A DNA stretch of 51,916 nt, taken from a bacterium (GTDB lineage Bacteria > Margulisbacteria > Marinamargulisbacteria > JABIPA01). The notes under the pieces were generated by a model that ran no database searches, was not told the DNA's origin, and worked only from the letters and a program-made list of their open reading frames with translations. Positions 1 through 7,753 of the stretch are shown piece by piece. The translations under genes and the position numbers were made by a program. How positions within the stretch are numbered: the first letter of the stretch is position 1; each line of letters starts with the position of its first letter. The stretch spans positions 1 to 51,916 of the forward strand of contig JABIPA010000032.1 of assembly GCA_018698675.1 (NCBI GenBank), read 5' to 3'.

Positions 1-2
1 AT

Positions 3-812
3 CAACGTGAGTTGGTTTTAAAAAAGTTCAGAAAAAAGACAAGTAAAATATTAGTTGTATCTGATGTTGCTGCTCGTGGCTTAGATATCAATGATTTGAC
101 GCATGTTATTAATTATTCACTTCCTCAAGATGCTGAATCATATGTTCATAGAGTAGGACGTACCGGAAGAGCTGGAAAAACTGGAATGGCTGTTTCTATT
201 ATTTCACCATCTGAATTTAGACGTATTCGATGGATTGAAAATGTAACTAAAAAATCGATTAAAAAGATGGTTGCTCCAACTCTTGATCAGATTGAAGCTA
301 AGCGAAAAAGTAGAATTAATCAATTGATTGAAGATACGATGGCTAACACAAAAGAGTCTGGATACGATGCCTTTGCTGAAGAGTTACTTGAAAAACATGA
401 AGCTAAAGATGTACTTGTTGGTTTGTTAGGATTAATTACTCCAACAAATACTACAAAATATAAAATGTCAGAAGAGCGTTCGTTTAACCGTGGTGGCGGA
501 CGTCCTAATGGACAATTTCAACGCCGACGAAATGGTGATGGTCCTAGTCAAGGACGTCGTCCTTTTAAGCCTTTTCGTCAACGAAGTGAGTCAGGTAATG
601 GCGGCGGCGGATATGGTGGCGGTGGACGAAGTGGTAACGGGAATAGTTACGGTGGAGGACGAGGCGGAAATGGAAACGGTTATGGTGGAGGCAACGGTAA
701 CGGAAATAGTTACGGTGGCGGAAACAGTAATGGTAACGGTAACGGCGGATATAGAAAAAAATCATATTCTGGTGGAGGGTCGTCATACTCTTCAAATTCT
801 GAAAATAGATAA
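3..812 (+). CDS. DEAD-box ATP-dependent RNA helicase, C-terminal part (5' end outside window)
   Basis: The open frame runs in from the window edge, so the start and the whole first RecA domain (Q, Walker A and DEAD motifs) are missing. The visible part is the second RecA domain: residues QRELVLKKF, then motif V (SDVAARGLDI) and motif VI (HRVGRTGRAGKTG), which are diagnostic of DEAD-box helicases. After a basic linker, the last ~100 residues form a Gly/Asn/Ser/Tyr-rich, Arg-containing tail of near-repeats (GNGNSYGGG type), like the RNA-binding RGG-like tails of cold-shock DEAD-box proteins and cyanobacterial Crh helicases. Such enzymes unwind or anneal RNA in the cytoplasm, often in ribosome assembly or cold adaptation. 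The upstream TTG at base 12 is not a real start because the helicase motif continues before it. The gene is followed by a strong terminator. The family is certain; the paralog (DeaD, RhlE or CshA type) is not. Confidence 0.93.
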   Translation, partial: QRELVLKKFRKKTSKILVVSDVAARGLDINDLTHVINYSLPQDAESYVHRVGRTGRAGKTGMAVSIISPSEFRRIRWIENVTKKSIKKMVAPTLDQIEAKRKSRINQLIEDTMANTKESGYDAFAEELLEKHEAKDVLVGLLGLITPTNTTKYKMSEERSFNRGGGRPNGQFQRRRNGDGPSQGRRPFKPFRQRSESGNGGGGYGGGGRSGNGNSYGGGRGGNGNGYGGGNGNGNSYGGGNSNGNGNGGYRKKSYSGGGSSYSSNSENR

Positions 813-837
813 TAGAAAATTACTAGTTAATTTATTA

Positions 838-869
838 GGGCTGTCCTTTTTGGATGGCCCTTTTTTTTT
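838..869 (+). terminator. Intrinsic terminator of the DEAD-box helicase gene
   Basis: The 9-bp stem GGGCTGTCC / GGATGGCCC pairs fully if two G-U pairs are allowed. It has a 5-base loop and is followed by nine T residues. It lies 25 bases after the helicase stop codon. Confidence 0.9.
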
Positions 870-957
870 GCCAAATTTTTTGATTTAGTTGATTTTTATT
901 GGATTAAATTAGATGTGAGATCTTTTACCAAATAATTTAAGTTTCTATTGGAGGGCG

Positions 958-1887
958 TTAGTATTTTTCAATAATGTTTTTTGTTTTTTCTTTTAATATT
1001 TTTTGAATGTGGTCAGGTTTTAAAATAGTAACGTGTTCGCCTAGCCCTAATAAGAAATTATATAACCACTCATTTTCAGGTAAGGTGATTGTTAGTTTAT
1101 ATCTAGAGTCGTTTTGTTTTATTATAGTGCTAAGTCCAAATGTGTCTCCAATTGACCGTTTAATAGACTCTGAAAAAGTTATGCAGATTTCTGTTAAGTT
1201 TTCTACGGAACGAGGAGGACTCTGCTTCATATCTTGAATGGTTTTACTACGGCGAGAAAATACGGTTTTACTTTGTTTTATATTAGATAGTCTAGAAAGT
1301 CGGAATAATCGGTAGTCTTTTTTATTTAAGCAATATCCAAATATATACCAACTAGTCGCTTTCATAAGAAGTGTCATTGGCTCTATTTCTCGTGTAGCTT
1401 TTTCACTTTTTAAATTTTCGTAGTCAAAAGATATTAGTGTTTCATCACATATGGATTGATGGATGGTTGATAATAAGTTATCTTGAATTTTTTTTAATCC
1501 CCAAGGTTGTGAATCTATGATGATATGGTTTGTCTTTTTATAGATATCATTTGATTTTTCGGGAGGAACGAGGCTAGAAATTACATCTAAAGTCTTACTA
1601 ATTGAAGGGTGAGAGAATCCGCTTTGAACAGATGATAAAGATGAGAGAATATGGCTTAAGTCGTCTGACGATAAAACGCGGGAGTCCACAAGATATTCTG
1701 GCATGATCTCCCAACCTCCATTGTTTCCTTGTTTCGATATCAAAGGAATATTTGAAAGAGAAATTGTTTGTAAATCTCTATGAATTGTTCGTTTGGATAC
1801 TCCAAACTCTAAAGCAAGCTCTTGGGTGGTTAATCTCTTTTTTTTTAGCAGTTTGATGACGATTGCTAGGAGGCGTTCGAGTCTCAT
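958..1887 (-). CDS. HTH/WYL-domain transcriptional regulator
   Basis: A 309-residue protein with an N-terminal DeoR/HTH_11-type winged helix (residues ~1-60, including LTTQELALEFGVSKRTIHRD) and a central-to-C-terminal WYL domain. The WYL signature reads SWYIFGYC, followed by the usual YRLFRLSRL strand. WYL proteins are ligand- or nucleic-acid-responsive regulators, often of stress, DNA-damage or defence genes. The start codon overlaps the stop of the upstream EVE gene by 4 bases (ATGA), so the two are probably translationally coupled. It is the last gene of a three-gene cassette with a GyrI-like and an EVE-domain protein and most likely regulates that cassette; this is inference. The ligand is unknown. 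Confidence 0.9.
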   Translation of the reverse strand: MRLERLLAIVIKLLKKKRLTTQELALEFGVSKRTIHRDLQTISLSNIPLISKQGNNGGWEIMPEYLVDSRVLSSDDLSHILSSLSSVQSGFSHPSISKTLDVISSLVPPEKSNDIYKKTNHIIIDSQPWGLKKIQDNLLSTIHQSICDETLISFDYENLKSEKATREIEPMTLLMKATSWYIFGYCLNKKDYRLFRLSRLSNIKQSKTVFSRRSKTIQDMKQSPPRSVENLTEICITFSESIKRSIGDTFGLSTIIKQNDSRYKLTITLPENEWLYNFLLGLGEHVTILKPDHIQKILKEKTKNIIEKY

Positions 1888-2309
1888 TTTTTAAGCATGT
1901 CTTGAGTAAGAAGTAAAAAGTCTTCTTTAGTGATTTCAAAGTGACCAAATCTAAATTTAAATCCCCACTGCTTAGGGTTTGTGACAAAAGCTAATGATTC
2001 TAAATAAGGACGAATGGAAATGTCATTACTTGCTTTCCAATCCATTTTCATGCCAAATGGATGAAATGAATCATCCATTTGGTGTTGAAATGTTTTGCCG
2101 TCAGTTATTTGACCAAAACCCGTGAAGCATTGGTATGGCTTTTTGTCTCCATATTTTTCCGTGGGAGAATAGTTTATTAACCAGTCTCCCTCTTTCATAC
2201 GTTTTAATGGTCGTTCTTTTCCATGGCAGACCATAATCCATTTGTTTTTTATGCCGTTTAAAATATGTTCTTTAGAAACGACAGATAACCAATATTTTGG
2301 TTTTTCCAT
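1884..2309 (-). CDS. EVE domain protein (UPF0310 family)
   Basis: A 141-residue single-domain protein matching the EVE/UPF0310 pattern from end to end: YWLSVVSKEHI at the N-terminus, CHGKERPLKRMKEGDWLINY (the HGK and GDW signatures), FTGFGQI, and the closing WGFKFRFG and HFEITKEDF blocks. EVE domains are PUA-like folds that bind modified bases in DNA or RNA and are common in stress, restriction and RNA-modification contexts. The gene starts immediately after the stop of the GyrI-like gene with no gap and overlaps the WYL regulator gene by 4 bases. The physiological ligand cannot be told from sequence. Confidence 0.9.
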   Translation of the reverse strand: MEKPKYWLSVVSKEHILNGIKNKWIMVCHGKERPLKRMKEGDWLINYSPTEKYGDKKPYQCFTGFGQITDGKTFQHQMDDSFHPFGMKMDWKASNDISIRPYLESLAFVTNPKQWGFKFRFGHFEITKEDFLLLTQDMLKK

Positions 2310-2780
2310 TTAGTTTTTGACTCCAATATAAATGTCCATTTCTGGATTTTCAGATGCGAATGATTTTTCTCCGTAAAATTCGTAGTCCGTATCGAAGGTT
2401 CTATTCAATAGCTCATTATCTTTCCAGAGGTCTTCCCATTTTTTAACTATAGCAGACGGCATGTCTCCAGATACATTATATTTTTGATAAATAGCTTTAG
2501 GTACATGTGCTTTATTTAGTGAAATTGGAATATCAGTTGTCGTCGTTACGATACAACCAACAGTAGCTCTTACCTCATATGTTCCGGTGTCCGTTTTTTT
2601 ATAGTTATCGTAAACACAAACTATATTTTTATTTTTTTTATTTGGGATAATGTCTACTATATTTTTTGATTTAAAGTCTGTCCATAATTTCATAAGATCT
2701 TGGAAATTTTTTTTTGAATCAGTTGTTGTTCTTACAGATATTCCAATTATACTAAAGGCCTCATTTGTTTTTTTTGTCAT
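2310..2780 (-). CDS. GyrI-like / AraC-type effector-binding domain protein
   Basis: A 156-residue protein with the pattern of the SOUL/GyrI-like small-molecule-binding domain: ISVRTTTDS, a LWTDF helix, VCVYDNY, a GCIVTTTTDIP strand, then a W..LW helix, DYEFYG and a terminal MDIYIGV strand. Related stand-alone proteins (integron-associated effector-binding proteins, GyrI/SbmC) bind amphipathic drugs or cyclic compounds, and some hydrolyse or neutralise them. It has no DNA-binding domain. It is first in the cassette with the EVE and WYL genes, and a clear ribosome-binding site (GGAG, 2788-2791 on the complement) supports this start. The role of ligand sensor or drug-binding protein is inferred. 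Confidence 0.82.
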   Translation of the reverse strand: MTKKTNEAFSIIGISVRTTTDSKKNFQDLMKLWTDFKSKNIVDIIPNKKNKNIVCVYDNYKKTDTGTYEVRATVGCIVTTTTDIPISLNKAHVPKAIYQKYNVSGDMPSAIVKKWEDLWKDNELLNRTFDTDYEFYGEKSFASENPEMDIYIGVKN

Positions 2781-2828
2781 TTTTTTTCTCCTTTTTTGTT
2801 AGCTTTTTAGACAGTTTAGGCGAGCCTT

Positions 2829-2846
2829 ATGACAGCCTTGTGTCAT
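2829..2846. promoter_or_regulatory. Candidate operator: 6-bp perfect inverted repeat
   Basis: ATGACA-N6-TGTCAT, a perfect palindrome with a 6-base spacer. It sits in the 155-bp divergent gap between the GyrI/EVE/WYL cassette and arsC. Its position would suit a dimeric regulator acting on either or both transcripts. No binding protein is known; the WYL regulator of the cassette is the natural candidate. Confidence 0.4.
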
Positions 2847-2935
2847 ATTTGGTTTTTGTAAAACTTTAATTATTGTTAGGGACTAGTCATGGATATGATA
2901 TTCTATTGCTTTAACTTTTTAAGGGAGCTTTTAAT

Positions 2936-3370
2936 ATGAAATCAATTTTATTTTTATGCACAGGAAATTCTTGTCGGTCTCAAATGGCAGAAGGTTGGGG
3001 GAGAGCGTTGTTAGGAGACGATTACGCTGTTTATTCTGCAGGAACAAAAAAGCATGGATTGAATGAAATAGCGGTTAGCGTTATGAATGAAGTAAATGTT
3101 GATATTTCATCTCATTTTTCTAAAACACTTGATGACCTGAAGTCCGTAAACTTCGATTTTATTTTTACAGTGTGTTCAAATGCGAATGAAACCTGTCCTA
3201 TATTTCCAGGAGGAAAGACTATCCATGCTGGATTTGACGATCCTCCCTTTTTGGCAAAAGGTATTGAAAATGAGGACGCTGTATTGTCAATTTATCGACG
3301 CGTTCGAGACGAAATAAAGATGTTTGTTGAGACTATTCCTTCTACTATCGCTCGTTTGGAGAAGGTTTAG
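2936..3370 (+). CDS. arsC: Arsenate reductase, thioredoxin-coupled (LMW phosphatase fold)
   Basis: A 144-residue protein with the low-molecular-weight phosphatase P-loop near the N-terminus (LCTGNSCRS: CX5R with Cys8 and Arg14) plus the two extra cysteines of the thioredoxin-type ArsC relay, Cys80 and Cys87 (VCSNANETCP). The DDPP motif near residue 101 is also typical. It reduces arsenate to arsenite with Cys8 as nucleophile and a Cys80-Cys87 disulfide recycled by thioredoxin. A small tyrosine phosphatase is less likely because the relay cysteines are present. No arsenite pump or ArsR repressor is adjacent, so it may be a stand-alone detoxification gene. It is followed after 2 bases by a GNAT gene. 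Confidence 0.88.
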   Translation: MKSILFLCTGNSCRSQMAEGWGRALLGDDYAVYSAGTKKHGLNEIAVSVMNEVNVDISSHFSKTLDDLKSVNFDFIFTVCSNANETCPIFPGGKTIHAGFDDPPFLAKGIENEDAVLSIYRRVRDEIKMFVETIPSTIARLEKV

Positions 3371-3372
3371 TT

Positions 3373-3975
3373 ATGAGTGAATCGAAAGAAGTAGTTTTGT
3401 TTAAGAATGGATTAGCCGGGAAAAACTATCGCTTGGAATCGTTTTCAGAAAAACATAAAAAAGGATTACTCGAAGCTGCCAGCTATTCTGAATTATGGGA
3501 ATTTAATAGAGCTGACAATCAGTCGCTAAAAGAATATGTTTTAGAATGGTATTCATCAATGATATCTATGCAAAAAGAGGGTGCACGATTTGTTTATGTC
3601 GTCATTGAAAATGCAACTAATAAAATAGTTGGGTCGTCGAGTTATTATGATATTTCTGTACATGACTTAAGAACGGCTATTGGGTTTACATGGTATCAGC
3701 CTGATTTATGGGGGAAAGGGATTAATCCAGAGGTAAAATATTTAATGATGAGTCAAGTTTTTGATAGATTGAAATGGAATAGAATCGAGTTTCATGTGGA
3801 CTCAAGGAATGAACGTTCTGTTTCTGCAATGAAATACTTAGGTGCCACTCAGGATGGCATTTTGAGGCTACACAAACGTGTCCAAGGCGATTTTATTAGA
3901 GATACTGTCTTATTGAGCGTAGTAGAACCTGATTGGCCTGAGATTATTGAGAAACTAGCGAATCGGTTAGTCTGA
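3373..3975 (+). CDS. GNAT-family N-acetyltransferase (RimJ/RimL type)
   Basis: A 200-residue protein of the Acetyltransf_3 group, which acetylates N-terminal or small-molecule amines with acetyl-CoA. Visible features are the early RLESFSEKHKKGL block, VGSSSYYDI, the IGFTWYQPDLWGKGINPEVK segment typical of this branch (Arg/Gln-x-x-Gly-x-Gly/Ala positions reduced to WGKG), and the FHVDSRNERSVSAMKYLGA block. It starts 2 bases after arsC and is probably cotranscribed. The substrate is unknown; in other genomes such proteins acetylate ribosomal protein N-termini or antibiotics. Confidence 0.85.
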   Translation: MSESKEVVLFKNGLAGKNYRLESFSEKHKKGLLEAASYSELWEFNRADNQSLKEYVLEWYSSMISMQKEGARFVYVVIENATNKIVGSSSYYDISVHDLRTAIGFTWYQPDLWGKGINPEVKYLMMSQVFDRLKWNRIEFHVDSRNERSVSAMKYLGATQDGILRLHKRVQGDFIRDTVLLSVVEPDWPEIIEKLANRLV

Positions 3976-4207
3976 CTATATATTTACACGGTATGAAATT
4001 TTAGATACTTTTTTTACTTAAGAAAGAGACATTTGTCGTCTTATTGAAATCTATCTTTTTAAAAGCTAACTTTTTAGACAAGACTTTTTGTTTGATTGCA
4101 ATTAATTTATATGTTTTTGTAAGTGAGGAATAAATTTGTTATCGCATCTATAAACATTAAATTGCTTAAGATGGTTTAAAGTGTATGGAGGTTGATTACT
4201 TTTTATA

Positions 4208-4284
<77 letters not shown>

Positions 4285-4296
4285 GAATGGTGTTAA

Positions 4297-4791
4297 TTAC
4301 TTATCGCTGTAATATTTCGAAAAGTCGTCAGGGTTAATATTATCGATAAAATCTTTAAACTTTTTAGTCTCTTCTTCATCTTTTTCTGCATTAACCATTT
4401 TTGCTTTTAACATAACAGACTCAGAAACAAAAATTGGTATATTTGCTCTTACAGCCAGTGCAATTGCATCAGAAGGACGTGAGTCAATTTTAACAATTGC
4501 GTCTTCGTCCTTTTTTTTCATTTCAATAATTGCATAAAACGTATTATCAACAATTTCATTGATAACGATACGGATAAGATTTCCCCCGACTAAATCAATG
4601 ATTTTAGTTAATAAATCATGAGTCATTGGTCGGGGTGGTTTGAATTCTTGTAATTCCATAGCGATAGCAGCAGCTTCAAACATGCCTATCCATATAGGTA
4701 AAAAATTTCTTTCTTCGATGTCTCTTAATAAGACAATCGGAGACATGTTCTTTGGATCAAATCCTAATCCACCAAGCTGCATCTCTATCAT
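4297..4791 (-). CDS. Bifunctional nuclease domain protein (BFN/DUF151)
   Basis: A 164-residue protein of the BFN/DUF151 family. The LRDIEERNFLPIWIG block followed by EAAAIAMELQ, RPMTHDLL and the diagnostic DSRPSDAIALAVRANIPIFV segment are all present. Family members have been described as DNases/RNases in plants, and the fold is widespread in bacteria with no settled role. A short acidic C-terminal tail follows. It is 12 bases downstream of rplT in the ribosomal-protein operon and upstream of tRNA-Arg, which suggests a link to translation or RNA metabolism, although that is only context. A good ribosome-binding site (AAGGAG on the complement at ~4798-4803) precedes the small gap. Confidence 0.9.
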   Translation of the reverse strand: MIEMQLGGLGFDPKNMSPIVLLRDIEERNFLPIWIGMFEAAAIAMELQEFKPPRPMTHDLLTKIIDLVGGNLIRIVINEIVDNTFYAIIEMKKKDEDAIVKIDSRPSDAIALAVRANIPIFVSESVMLKAKMVNAEKDEEETKKFKDFIDNINPDDFSKYYSDK

Positions 4792-4803
4792 ATATAAATC
4801 TCC

Positions 4804-5151
4804 TTAAGATTTAGTGAATTGAACAACGTCGCTGAAAACGTCTGGCCGTCTAATTGCAATTTCTGACAATGATTTTCGATTTAGTTCAATTTCCTTTTTC
4901 TTTAGAGAAGAAATGAATGTCGAATACGATGTTGAAAATGGCGTCAATGCAGCATTAATTCTTGCAATCCATAGACGTCTAAAATCTCTTTTTCTACGTT
5001 TTCTATCACGAGTTTGATTGGATAGAGCATGTAGCACTGCTTGATGAGCAGGTCTGTATAGCTTTGATAAAGATCCTCTAAAACCTTTTGCTAATTTTAA
5101 TACTTTTTTGTGACGTTTTCTTGAGACGTTACCTCTTTTTACTCGAGCCAT
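4804..5151 (-). CDS. rplT: Ribosomal protein bL20
   Basis: 115 residues, the usual length, beginning [16 protein letters not shown] and containing the basic helical N-terminus, the [13 protein letters not shown] segment and [10 protein letters not shown]. It is an early 23S rRNA-binding assembly protein of the large subunit. In other bacteria L20 also represses its own operon by binding the infC-rpmI-rplT mRNA leader. The order infC-rpmI-rplT is conserved here, and a competing-hairpin element upstream of infC may be its target. Confidence 0.98.
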   Translation of the reverse strand: MARVKRGNVSRKRHKKVLKLAKGFRGSLSKLYRPAHQAVLHALSNQTRDRKRRKRDFRRLWIARINAALTPFSTSYSTFISSLKKKEIELNRKSLSEIAIRRPDVFSDVVQFTKS

Positions 5152-5166
5152 TTGTTAAACTCCTAT

Positions 5167-5373
5167 TTATAACTGACCAGGCAGCATTTGTCTTAATTTT
5201 TTGAAATCTGCTGACTTTACAGTTTGTTCTTTTCGTTTTGCTTTTTTCTTATTAGGACTTTGATGTTCTAATAAATGGCGAATTCCCGCGCATTTTCGTC
5301 TAATTTTACCACTAGCTGTGATTTTAAATCGCTTAGCCGCAGATTTTTTAGTTTTTTGTTTGTATTTTTTCAT
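5167..5373 (-). CDS. rpmI: Ribosomal protein bL35
   Basis: 68 residues, strongly basic, with the bL35 signature (KTKKSAAKRFKITASGKIRR followed by HLLEHQSPNKKKAKR). It is a structural protein of the large ribosomal subunit. It lies between infC and rplT with gaps of 10 and 15 bases, the canonical order. Confidence 0.97.
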   Translation of the reverse strand: MKKYKQKTKKSAAKRFKITASGKIRRKCAGIRHLLEHQSPNKKKAKRKEQTVKSADFKKLRQMLPGQL

Positions 5374-5383
5374 TTCTCGACAC

Positions 5384-5902
5384 CTACTTTACCGTTGGGT
5401 TAATATGAACAATTAGTGATCTGTGACTGTTTGAAATCCCGCCATCAGGAACACCGTGTTCTTTTATTTCTTCTAAAAATTTGTGAGCTAGATTTCTTCC
5501 TAATTCAGGGTGAACAATTTCCCTTCCTCTAAAAGGTACCGATAACTTAACCCGATACCCTTTCTTAAGAAAATCTATGCCACGCCTTACTCTCAAATCA
5601 TAATCATGAACGCCAATTTTTGGGCTCATTTTCAACTCTTTGACCGTTTGACCTTTACTCCCTTTTTTAGAAGCTTTGTCTTTTTTTTGTTGTTGATACT
5701 TATATTGACCAAAATCAATAATTTTACAAACAGGTGGAGTTGCTGCATCGGACACAAGTAACAAGTCTAGTTTTCGTTGACTTGCTTCTGCACGTGCTTG
5801 TTCTATTGAAACAACACCCATTTGCGTGCCTTCGTGGTCTATTAATCGTACTGACTTCGCTCTAATTTTCTCGTTTATTACAAATCGTTTTTTATCGTTT
5901 AT
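5384..5902 (-). CDS. infC: Translation initiation factor IF-3, apparently with an AUA start codon
   Basis: IF-3 binds the 30S subunit, prevents premature 50S joining and proofreads start codons. The C-terminal domain is clear (KELKMSPKIGVHDYDLRVRR, FRGREIVHPELG). The first ATG, at 5821, would cut off the conserved N-terminal segment, but the frame stays open upstream and encodes INEKIRAKSVRLIDHEGTQ directly before MGVVSIEQA, the standard IF-3 N-terminus. No ATG, GTG or TTG occurs in that stretch. An ATA codon at 5900-5902 lies 5 bases after a perfect ribosome-binding site (GGAGGT, 5908-5913), giving 172 residues, the normal length. E. coli infC likewise uses a non-standard start (AUU) so that IF-3 limits its own synthesis. 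The extension is seen directly; AUA use is inferred. Confidence 0.93.
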   Translation of the reverse strand: MNDKKRFVINEKIRAKSVRLIDHEGTQMGVVSIEQARAEASQRKLDLLLVSDAATPPVCKIIDFGQYKYQQQKKDKASKKGSKGQTVKELKMSPKIGVHDYDLRVRRGIDFLKKGYRVKLSVPFRGREIVHPELGRNLAHKFLEEIKEHGVPDGGISNSHRSLIVHINPTVK

Positions 5903-6016
5903 CCCGGACCTCCAAATTCATGCCTGTTTAGCAGGCACCTTAATATATCATTTTTATTTTTACTTTGCTAGGATTCGTTCCCTTAACAAATTTAAATCAA
6001 ACCTATTGAAACAGGC
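5903..6016 (-). promoter_or_regulatory. infC mRNA leader with two mutually exclusive helices
   Basis: In the thrS-infC gap, the complement carries a local hairpin TGCCTG-N5-CAGGCA (5921-5937) just upstream of the ribosome-binding site. The 3' arm of this hairpin, extended to AAACAGGC (5922-5929), is also perfectly complementary over 8 bases to GCCTGTTT at 6009-6016, near the thrS stop. The two pairings cannot coexist. This resembles in layout the leader elements by which ribosomal protein L20 or IF-3 control infC-rpmI-rplT. No T-run follows, so a translational rather than transcriptional switch is more likely. Function is inferred. Confidence 0.5.
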
Positions 6017-6023
6017 TTATTTT

Positions 6024-7748
6024 TTACATGGTTTTGGACTCTTCTATTACTGCTGAAAATGCTTTCTCTACAGTCATTACTCCCAAGTCTCCTTTTTGAT
6101 GTCTTCGAACTGAAATCGTATTTGATTCTTCTTCTTTGTCTCCAACAACGAACATGTAAGGAATTTTTTCACCAGATGCTTTTCTTATTTTATACCCAAT
6201 TTTTTCTGAACTAGTGTCTAACTGAGTACGAATACCTTTTTCTTTAAGCTCAGATGCTAATTTTTTAGCATAACCTGAAATCTTTTCATTGACGGTCAAT
6301 ATGCTTACTTGAGTAGGCGCCAACCATACTGGGAAATTTCCTTCGTAATGTTCAACTAAAATACCAAAGAAGCGTTCTAATGAACCAAATATTGCTCTAT
6401 GAATCATATACGGACGATGTTTTTGCCCATCTTGGCCAATATAAGTCATATCAAATCGTTCCGGTAGGTTGAAGTCGAATTGAATAGTTGAACATTGCCA
6501 TTCTCTTCCGATTGCATCTTCTATTTTTACATCGATTTTAGGGCCATAAAAGGCGCCTCCACCATGATCTACTTCGTAAGGGAGCCCTAACGATTTTATA
6601 GCATCTTCTAAAGCTGCCTCGGAATCTTTCCAATGAGAAACGTCTCCCACATACTTTTCTTCCGGACGAGTAGCTAAGTAAAATTTAATCTTATCAAAGC
6701 CAAATGCTTTTAACATGTTTATACTAAATGTAGTTACCGATTTAATTTCTTCTTTCATTTGTTCTTCAGTACAAATGATGTGTGCGTCATCTTGCGTAAA
6801 CCCTCGAACCCGTAAAAGACCATGAAGCGCGCCCGAACGCTCATACCTATAAACGGTACCTAATTCTGCGTAACGAATTGGAAGTTCTCTGTAAGACTTT
6901 GGTTTGTTTTTATAGACTAAGATATGAAAGGGACAGTTCATTGGCTTTACGTAGTACTTTTGTTCATCTACTTCTATCGCACTAAACATATTCTCTTCAT
7001 AGAAAGATAAATGCCCGCTTTTTTCCCATAAGTCCGCTTTTCCAACATGAGGAGATATCAATAGGTCATAGTCATTGTTAAGGTGTAATTCTTTCCAATA
7101 GGATTCGATAAGGTGTCGAATTAATGCCCCTTTAGGATGCCATAATACTAAACCGCCACCAACTTCTTCAGTAACACTAAAAAGGTCTAGTTGTTTTCCG
7201 AGTAAACGATGGTCTCTTTTTTTCGCTTCTTCCATTCGTTTCAAATAGAGTCGTAATTCTTTCCTGTTCGAAAATGCTGTTCCATAAATTCTTTGGAGCA
7301 TAGGATTTTTTTCGCTACCTCTCCAGTAGGCGCCTGATACTCGTAATAATTTGATTGCACCAATTTCACGAGTTTGCTCAACATGGGGTCCTCTACAAAG
7401 ATCAACAAAAGGACCGTTTTCGAAAAATGTAAACGTGTCGCCTTCAAGGGATTCAATTAGTTCTTGTTTGTATTTTTGATTTTTTTCTTTTAAAAAAGAC
7501 GTTGCTTTTTCTTTATTAGATGAAAAGGTAGTGAATTGTTGGTTTTCTTTTATGATTTCTTCCATCTTTTTTTCTATCATGACTAGGTCATCTTCAGTGA
7601 GACTTTTTTCTAAATCAAAATCATAATAAAAGCCGTCATCAATGGCTGGCCCAATACCTAATTGCGCTGTGGGGAAAAAATGTAAGACAGCTTGTGCCAA
7701 TACATGGGCAGCGCTGTGACGAATTGTTTCAAGAGGGAATTTTGCCAT
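6024..7748 (-). CDS. thrS: Threonyl-tRNA synthetase lacking the TGS domain
   Basis: This class II synthetase charges tRNA-Thr. Its 574 residues begin directly in the N2 editing domain (HSAAHVLAQAV, the HxxxH at residues 11-15, plus CRGPHV). The catalytic domain follows: MNCPFHI with the zinc-binding Cys, motif 2 (TVYRYERSGALHGLLRVRGF with TQDDAH) and motif 3 (HRAIFGSLERFFGIL). The C-terminal anticodon-binding domain ends the protein (QVSILTVNEK through VVGDKEEE). The ~60-residue N-terminal TGS domain found in E. coli ThrRS is absent, and the upstream gene ends 5 bases before this start, so it was not missed. Editing residues look intact. It is first of the thrS-infC-rpmI-rplT group. Confidence 0.97.
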   Translation of the reverse strand: MAKFPLETIRHSAAHVLAQAVLHFFPTAQLGIGPAIDDGFYYDFDLEKSLTEDDLVMIEKKMEEIIKENQQFTTFSSNKEKATSFLKEKNQKYKQELIESLEGDTFTFFENGPFVDLCRGPHVEQTREIGAIKLLRVSGAYWRGSEKNPMLQRIYGTAFSNRKELRLYLKRMEEAKKRDHRLLGKQLDLFSVTEEVGGGLVLWHPKGALIRHLIESYWKELHLNNDYDLLISPHVGKADLWEKSGHLSFYEENMFSAIEVDEQKYYVKPMNCPFHILVYKNKPKSYRELPIRYAELGTVYRYERSGALHGLLRVRGFTQDDAHIICTEEQMKEEIKSVTTFSINMLKAFGFDKIKFYLATRPEEKYVGDVSHWKDSEAALEDAIKSLGLPYEVDHGGGAFYGPKIDVKIEDAIGREWQCSTIQFDFNLPERFDMTYIGQDGQKHRPYMIHRAIFGSLERFFGILVEHYEGNFPVWLAPTQVSILTVNEKISGYAKKLASELKEKGIRTQLDTSSEKIGYKIRKASGEKIPYMFVVGDKEEESNTISVRRHQKGDLGVMTVEKAFSAVIEESKTM

Positions 7749-7753
7749 AAAGT

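Noticed and set aside
490-888. Open frame of 132 codons in another frame of the helicase tail
   Set aside because: It is a shadow of the Gly-rich tail; the frame of the helicase motifs is clear.
5826-6056. Plus-strand 76-codon frame across the infC start and leader
   Set aside because: Antisense to infC and its leader; no ribosome-binding site and no recognisable product.
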